Of a DNA stretch of 64,000 nt, positions 57,097 through 64,000 are shown piece by piece. The position numbers were made by a program, and so were the translations under genes. Each line of letters begins with the position of its first letter. Position 1 is the stretch's first letter. The stretch is from assembly GCA_018881555.1 (NCBI GenBank), contig JACAXG010000007.1:882643-946642 (forward strand), read 5' to 3'. This DNA comes from Amblyornis subalaris. Lineage: Eukaryota > Chordata > Aves > Passeriformes > Ptilonorhynchidae. The notes beneath the pieces were generated by a model, which did no database searches, was not told the DNA's origin, and saw only the letters and a list, made by a program, of their open reading frames with translations.

Positions 57097-60000
57097 TAGA
57101 AGTCTCCTTTTTTTCTCCACAGTTACACCTTGCCTGCAACTCATCTCATAAGTAAGGGAAGTATCAGGCTGCTTCAGTATCTTTAGACAGATAAAATAAA
57201 CAGNGAGGTTGTACATGTTCTTAAGAAAATGAAACAATTTTTATAGCCATTAATAATAAGTAAATAATGTTGAATTGGTAAAAATAGAAGATCTAGCCTA
57301 CTCAAGTGTTGTTTTGAAGCGATCATAGTTCTAGCAGCATGGCATTGGACTGCTTTGCTTTTGTGTATGGATTTATCAACACTTTTGGAGGTAAGGTCAC
57401 TGTTTTAGCAAGAAAAATACTGTATGTTTTCACTGGCAGGTGTGCAACATTTTTTCACTAAAGTGAGGACCACATTACCAGGCATGGGCTTGAAGGTGCA
57501 AAGAAAGATTAACTTTACCATCTGAAAAAGCTTGCTAGCCCTCCTATCCTAACCAGCCAGCTGAGGTATGTGCAGAATACCTGGCCAGACAGAATGTGTG
57601 CACAGCCTTTATAGAAACACATAAAAGAAATTTTTATTAAAACAACATTTCTGCAGAACCCGGTGTGGAAGAGGAGCCTGCCTGCTGCTCCTGCTCTACC
57701 TGCCCGTGAAGGGGTGGACTGAGCCCATTTCCGGAACTACCAGTCAGCGTTTTCAGAATTAGGGTATCCACTCCTCTCCATTTCTGAGAAAAGGTGCTTG
57801 CTGGGGAATTGCAGCTTTGCCTCATTCTTTCTTCCTGTTCTGCCACAAGTCTCAGTGACAGGCTGGAATAATGTCAGTTGCCCTGATAATAAGAAATGCT
57901 GATTTCCTTGCCGCTGTGAAGTAAAACAATAAGTTGCTTTACGATAATATTTGCCTCAAACCACACTTAGACAATGCTCTGAATTCCCCCTGAGAGGCCA
58001 AACTGATGCTTTAAACTCAGCTCCATGGGTTATTTATAGATCCTCTGCTGGCTGGTGATAATGATCCTCCTCAGGCTTAAGTCACAGGCAGAATAATCCC
58101 CTGAATTGGAGACCTTTTATTAATTGTTCCTGTAATTTTGCTTTGTGGGCGGAGAGCTACATCCTACCTGCGCNCTTGGATGCTATTAACAAAACACCTC
58201 AAACTGTGTATTGTACTTTTCCAAAGGAGCCTTACCTCAGAGAACAGGGACCTGTGGTACCTTGGCTCATAATCCCGAGAAACTGCCCAAGCAGTGGGTT
58301 TTATCCTGAGAATTTTGCTACTCGGAACCACCATGGCTGAGGCATCTTCCACATGTCCACAGCAGCAAGAGCCAAGAGTAGTTGTCCCAAACCACACAGC
58401 CAAGCAGCTGTGTTGTCCAAGATATTCAACACTGTAGAATGCTAAAATAATTATTTTCCTCTTTTTTTTCTTTAATTTTTAATTAATTTGGAATGTAGCA
58501 AGCCCTAATCAGATAATAGAAAGGATTGCTCGTTATTCAGAAAGAAACAGACACAGAACAAATGCTCCCTCTTCGTTAATGTGCCTTTGGGAACAAAGAA
58601 GCAGGAAAATTGGAAAATTGAAATTGGAGCAGAGAGTCTTAGAGTCTCTGTAAGGGAGGAATGATGCAGTCTTTGCTATGCAGTTCCTCTGACCACCTTC
58701 ACTCCAGTCTCTTCCATGNTGTCCTTGCTAAGCGAGCAGGTCCTGCACAGGTACTTGGGATCAGGAGTGGTTGATAANATCATCCTATGCTGTTATTCAT
58801 TCCCCTAAAGCATGTGTAAGTACCAGGAGGAAAATAATATTTTTTATGCCGGTGCCTGGAAAGAGAATGCATTCTTTGGGGTTTGTCATAATGTTTTGCA
58901 ATGTTTTATTTTCATATGAATCTCACTCTGGAAAACAGGTATTTTTCCCAAGTGATAACATTTTTTTTATCATAATTTTATTTCCTTCACCAGATATTAC
59001 CCAGTTTTCTGCATATGTGTGTGTGGAAAAAGAAGACACNTTCCATAAAAATCTTGAAAAAGATGGGAGCACTTGAAAAATCATTGGCATTACAGATCTC
59101 CTACCAGCAATTCCACTTAAGAGTAAAATGAGAAAGCAAATGGCAGATTATTTCCTCTTGCTTTTCATGCTTCCAAACCCCACTGAGAGTTACAGGTGAG
59201 AAGTAGTATCATAACAAAGTCAGTAAAGACAAGTCTTACACTGCCTCACAAATCAAGAAGGGTCAAAACTTTGTTAGAGGATCAGGTCCTACACTAAAGG
59301 AGGAATAATTGTATAATCAGACAGTTCATTGGTGGCACATTGGAGTATTACTTGCACCACCTGCTAGAATGCAGCTCCATTCAGGAAAATATTTTAAATT
59401 AATTTCTAATAGACTATGCCTGCTATACCAGAACAGGTAACAAGTTCTCATGAGATTCCTTTAGAGAAACATCTTACTAAGGGACCTGAGGAAAAATCTC
59501 TTTGGGAAAACGCTTTAAAATTAGAATGTTGTACTACCAGATAAAAAGACAAAGTTAAAAGTGATGCAGATTTGCTGATAGGAAGAGTATCTACTGAAAT
59601 TTCTTTGTAGTCTCCCTTAAAAGTTGAAAATATACATATTCCAAATGTTGACGAACNAGTCTCTGTTAATCTACTTCAGTATTTCAAGCAGTGGGAACCC
59701 AGAAAGAATAAATTGCTCAAATCATGGTTATGTGCACGATGTGGATTAACTCTCAGAAGAAGAAATGCAGACACTGCAAAGTTAGGAACTNCTAAATGAA
59801 CGGGATGAATATTTAGAATAACTAAACAAGGAATACTGANAATGTCTGAGTAGGTGATCCTTCACAGGTACTTTGTATAGGCTGCACAGTACAGCACTGC
59901 ACAGATATGTGCATCAGTTGATCAGATGCTTATGCTTAGAAATGAATGTTATAAAAGATAATTAAAAAATCATATTTCTAACCACACTTGCTGTATCCAT

Positions 60001-63000
60001 GTTAGCTTCCTGAGGCTCCACTGGTAAATATGAAAAGGAATCACATAACCAGCCACCCCATTTGATTTCAAAGAACTAAACTAGTAGCAATACAGTGAAC
60101 ACAAAATATATTATTAAGTCACAGTTTTGCAAAGCATCTGCAAAATAAATAAATAAACAAAGCCCCAGAGATTTAAAAAAAATTCTTCAAATAAGCCTAC
60201 AAAACAACTCTTACCACAGAACTTCATTAAAGAAAATTAATGACATAATCTCTCTGTGTGTTTACTTCTTCAGAACAATTACTTGAGGCAGGAAATCTTT
60301 AGATAAAAACCTTTAATGATGCTAAGTCTCCTATCTAACCTCCTTCCCGAAAACATTATAGTTAATGATGACAAATTCTTTCCTTTTGTATCATAATAAA
60401 ATTCAGTCTTTGTATGTGGTTCAATAAGAACAAAAGACAATTTGCCCTCCTTCTTTCTGATTATAGATTTAAACTGGTAATTAACTTATGAGGAGTTTAA
60501 AAAGGTGGAAAAAAATGTTCTTCTTTGTTTTATTTGTTCAGAACTTGCAAACAGATCAATTTAATGAAAGACCAGCAAATTCAGGAGTTCTGGGGTGCAG
60601 TGAATGAGAGACTGCATTTGCTTTTCTCTTTCATAGGCTTCAAAGAAAATGAGATGAACCTACAAGATGCAGTCAGACCAGGTGAGAAGGAAAAAAGAGC
60701 AAAACTACAGATGGAAGAAAAACTACCTGGTGATGCGTACAATCCTGTGAGAGTCAGGAGTTGTGACAAGAATTTACAAACCAGGAAAATGGAAGGGAAA
60801 GCAAACTGTGCAAGTCTGGAGCGTGGTATCTAAGTACTGTGGTGGGAAAGCTCATTTCCAGATAGTCCTATCTAAGGGCCACATGCTGCTTGGAAGCACA
60901 AAAGTGCCAGCTGACCTGCTTGCCTACTGATACTGCTAAATATATTGGGAGTTTATCACAAATTGTCAGTTACCATGCAAAAAAATTAACTTGGGCCAGT
61001 TCTGTTTGTGTCTAATGAGAAAAGAGTCAGTTCTGCAGAAGAAATTACAGAGCTAGGGATTATGCACACGGGCAAGGATTGCAGGGCTGTTCTTCAGTTT
61101 AATTATGATTTTGCANCTGAGCCTACAATAACTGCTGTCAATGGTGCTAGTGACAATTAGTCCTCCACTACTCAGAGCATTTGCAGAAACCTTTTGCCCT
61201 TCAAGGTNCTCACCATTAGGGACGTGTATGTAGAGAAGGCTCCAGAAAATGCTGGTACACTTCGATGACATCGTGTACGCCTGACAAGGTGATACCTGGC
61301 TTTAAATCCCAACAGTAATTTAAGCATTTCCTATACTAAAGCTATGTTCTGACAATCATTGCTGGGAAGGTGGTGGCAGCTCGAGACACATCTGTCCACA
61401 GCTGNTTGTTACTTCTCTGCCAGAACTCACTCCGGCAGTTCAGCTAGGGGAATAAATCACTGGAGTGCTCCTCATCAACACCATGGCAGAAGTCAGCCCA
61501 TCTAATTTGTGCTGCTGCTGTGGCTGCCTGGAGTAACTCAGCTGATTTAACACTGGAGTGGCTGAGGAGAGCTCATGTAGTCTGTTCCCTGGCTGAACTC
61601 TGGGGATGGGACTGCCCTCAAGCAGCTGCTACTGACAAATAGGAGAGACTTTCTGCATAGATCATCTGAAGGTCACCTAATGCTGCTGCCAGTGCTACCT
61701 TTGGCAGGCTGGGATCAATACCAGTCGCTGTAGAGGTTCCTTATCAGTCTGGATAAAGCCAGAGACTCTACAGAAGCAGCATCTTAAATGCTTAAAAAGC
61801 ATAAAGCTGATGTTTGAGGTGATGTACATCCACCAATACTGAGATATTTTATGAAAGCTCTTACTGAAACAGTAAATGAAATTGTCTGAGCAATTGCCCC
61901 TTAGCATTGCAGATGCAAAAGAAAAAGAAATGTTTAATTCAATATCTCATGTCTTTCTCTTTTACGGGACATGGGTAACAGTAAGGCATAAACAAAAGTT
62001 CCTATAAGCTCCTCAGGAAGCTGTTAGCTGAACAGAAGGTTCTGGTAGGCACTTTGTTACTGGAGCTGAGCCAAGGGAGCTGAGGAAGGACTCCCACAGC
62101 TCAGAGAATTGCTGATACTTTTTTGTAGGTCCAACACAGAATATAAAACAATACATGATAATCTTTTGAAGTACTTGCTGGAGTTTCCACTTTTTGAATT
62201 TAGAATACACAGCACTGCAGTTCAGGCAAGAAAACAAAACAGCACACACAAGAGTGGACTCTTGCCTGACTTTAAAATGTAAACAAAGCACACACCCTCA
62301 AATACCCACCATAATCTCCAACCTCAAACAGCAGCCCTTCTGACTGTACTGAATTTTGCTATTATCTACAGGTGTTAGCAGCTTTTATTACCTCCTCCTC
62401 CCACTCAAAAGTAAAATCATGCTTAATTTCAACTCTCAGATCACTGTCTTGTCCAAACAGAAAGAGAACACCTTTCCCAGAAAGAAACACCCAGAGAACT
62501 AATTATTGCTGTAAAACACAGGAGCTGTGTTTTAAAGTGATTTTCCATCTTTGTGTGGTTTTCTACCCTGTTTGAAAGCGTAGGTGCTGGTACTGGGCTG
62601 AGGCAGAGCTGATCATCAGAGGTGACTGGGGAAGTAGGAAAGAAGCTCGATGCTCATCTTGATTAGGCCTCAACTATGAGACCTAGGGCTGTGCCTTGTG
62701 TGCTCACACCTCATCCCAGTTGAGCCTGTCTGGGAAGGAAATTTTGCTCACANATGATCCCAACACTCCTGGTGATGCCGTCTGTTGGGACTGGTAGATT
62801 AGAGCTGGAAGTTTTCACCACAGGCTCCTGCTAGACAGAGCAGGCATCACCTCTAAGTCCCTGGCAGACCCACACTGAGGCCAGTGTGTCCTGAGAGCTG
62901 GAAAACTGTTAATACCTCCTAAATGCCATGTCAAGGTCCTAGTATTGGGTTGTTTGTTCAGAAGACAAATCAACAGCACAGCTGGAAAATGTCCAGGTAC

Positions 63001-64000
63001 AGCTTCCAAGCCCCTTCCGAGCTCCCTGCCCTCATCATAATTCTTCTTCTCTACTCTCTTGGTTCTGCAGAAGGTGTATCCACCTTGGATAGGGGAGCAG
63101 GAGCTGCCAAGTCACCCTGTCAGAAGCTCACTGCTCCGCTGGTGTGCAATTTCTCCTTGTCCCTGCTCTCCCTGCCTCATTTCCATTTGTCACCATCAAC
63201 CCCTTCCATCCTCTTGCATATGATGACAGACACACAGGGCTCTGGAGCTGGGGAGGAGCAGGTGAGAGATGCAGCAGGAAGTGTCAAAGAGGGAAACATG
63301 CAGAAAATTGTGAACAAATATTAAAAAAATAAATCAGTATTCAGGAGGATTTTGTGTTTGCAGATAGTTAGACTAAATCCATCACTTCTGTCATCATCAT
63401 CAGAGCCCTGACACAGCCTATCCTCACTGGTTTTAGTGGGCTTCAGATTAGATCTGGAATCAATATAAAGTATTAAAAGAGCTGATTAAGAAACAGTGGC
63501 AACTCCACAATCTTGGCCAGCCAAAAGCCATTTTGGTGCTTGAATGATGCCCCCTGCTCAGCAGTCAGCTGCATCACTCTGGGGCTCTTTGCTTTCAGAG
63601 GATGTGTCTGTGGGTGACAGTGACAAAGAGAAATACATCTAGGGGACACCATTTGATCCAGGGCTGCTCCCTGCCGGGAAGGGCTGACTCTGGACTGACA
63701 GAGATGCTTGTTCTTAGGTTGAAATACTAAGCTGGCATCTACATTGCACTAGGCCAAAAGAGAGTAGGCTTGCTTTTTTTTGTGAAAGTGCTGGTGCTAA
63801 AGCCAGCAGTTTTCCTTTTTGCTAAGTCTGCAAAAGCAATGACTAATATGGTCAAAGGAATACTGTCAGTTTAGCAGAAGTCATGTTTCCAAAGATTTTG
63901 AAGTCACACTTGTAAAATCTGTTAGGAGCAGCTTCTTTTATTGCACAGGTAATACTGAAAACAGTTTCCATAGTAAGTTTGATTTTGAGTTTCCTTCCCT

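Larger units (their letters stand above)
44361..64000. other. Upstream flank of TRPC3 without recognised genes
   Basis: About 19.6 kb of mostly AT-rich sequence. It contains one CR1 tail, one old LINE-like tail, one possible MIR and isolated N bases. No open frame shows a known protein family, exon-like conservation pattern or CpG island, so the next gene expected from vertebrate synteny (BLTP1/KIAA1109) is not reached. Enhancers or non-coding RNA exons could be present but cannot be seen from one sequence. Confidence 0.75.

Noticed and set aside
60525..60833. 102-codon open frame on the + strand in the flank
   Set aside because: Charged, lysine-rich translation with no family resemblance, CpG island or promoter.

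Overview
The window is vertebrate nuclear DNA, almost certainly from a bird. It shows interrupted genes with GT-AG introns, two CpG-island promoters, and CR1 LINE tails with the typical avian 3' end. The introns of the two genes are compact. Isolated single N bases are scattered along the whole window, including inside exons.

Layout on the minus strand, right to left. TRPC3 is complete. Its 12 coding exons lie between 43693 (ATG) and 10127 (TGA) and join in frame to 923 codons, matching the long TRPC3 isoform. Its 3' UTR ends near 9.4 kb. BBS7 begins almost at once, with its ATG at 9153 and its first 11 coding exons (410 codons) down to 154. The rest of BBS7 lies beyond the left edge. The order TRPC3 then BBS7 on one strand agrees with the conserved vertebrate block CCNA2-BBS7-TRPC3-BLTP1 (KIAA1109).

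The two products are not one pathway. BBS7 is a BBSome subunit acting in ciliary membrane trafficking. TRPC3 is a diacylglycerol-activated cation channel of the plasma membrane. The BBS7 promoter carries a perfect RFX-type X-box, two inverted CCAAT boxes and GC boxes, as expected for a ciliary gene.

Repeats: three CR1 LINE 3' ends (two of them in BBS7 intron 2), at least four MIR/CORE-SINE relics in TRPC3 introns, one possible further MIR in the flank, one old LINE-like tail at 53.8 kb, and one uncertain CR1 ORF2 fossil.

From about 44.4 kb to 64 kb I find no exon of a known gene. This is the upstream flank of TRPC3. BLTP1, the expected next gene, is not reached. I found no prokaryotic-type system, CRISPR array, viral gene or RNA gene, and nothing that amounts to a new biological system. 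The points most worth following up are the X-box promoter, the very short TRPC3-to-BBS7 spacing, the frame-neutral TRPC3 exon 10, and the third-codon-position bias of the N bases.
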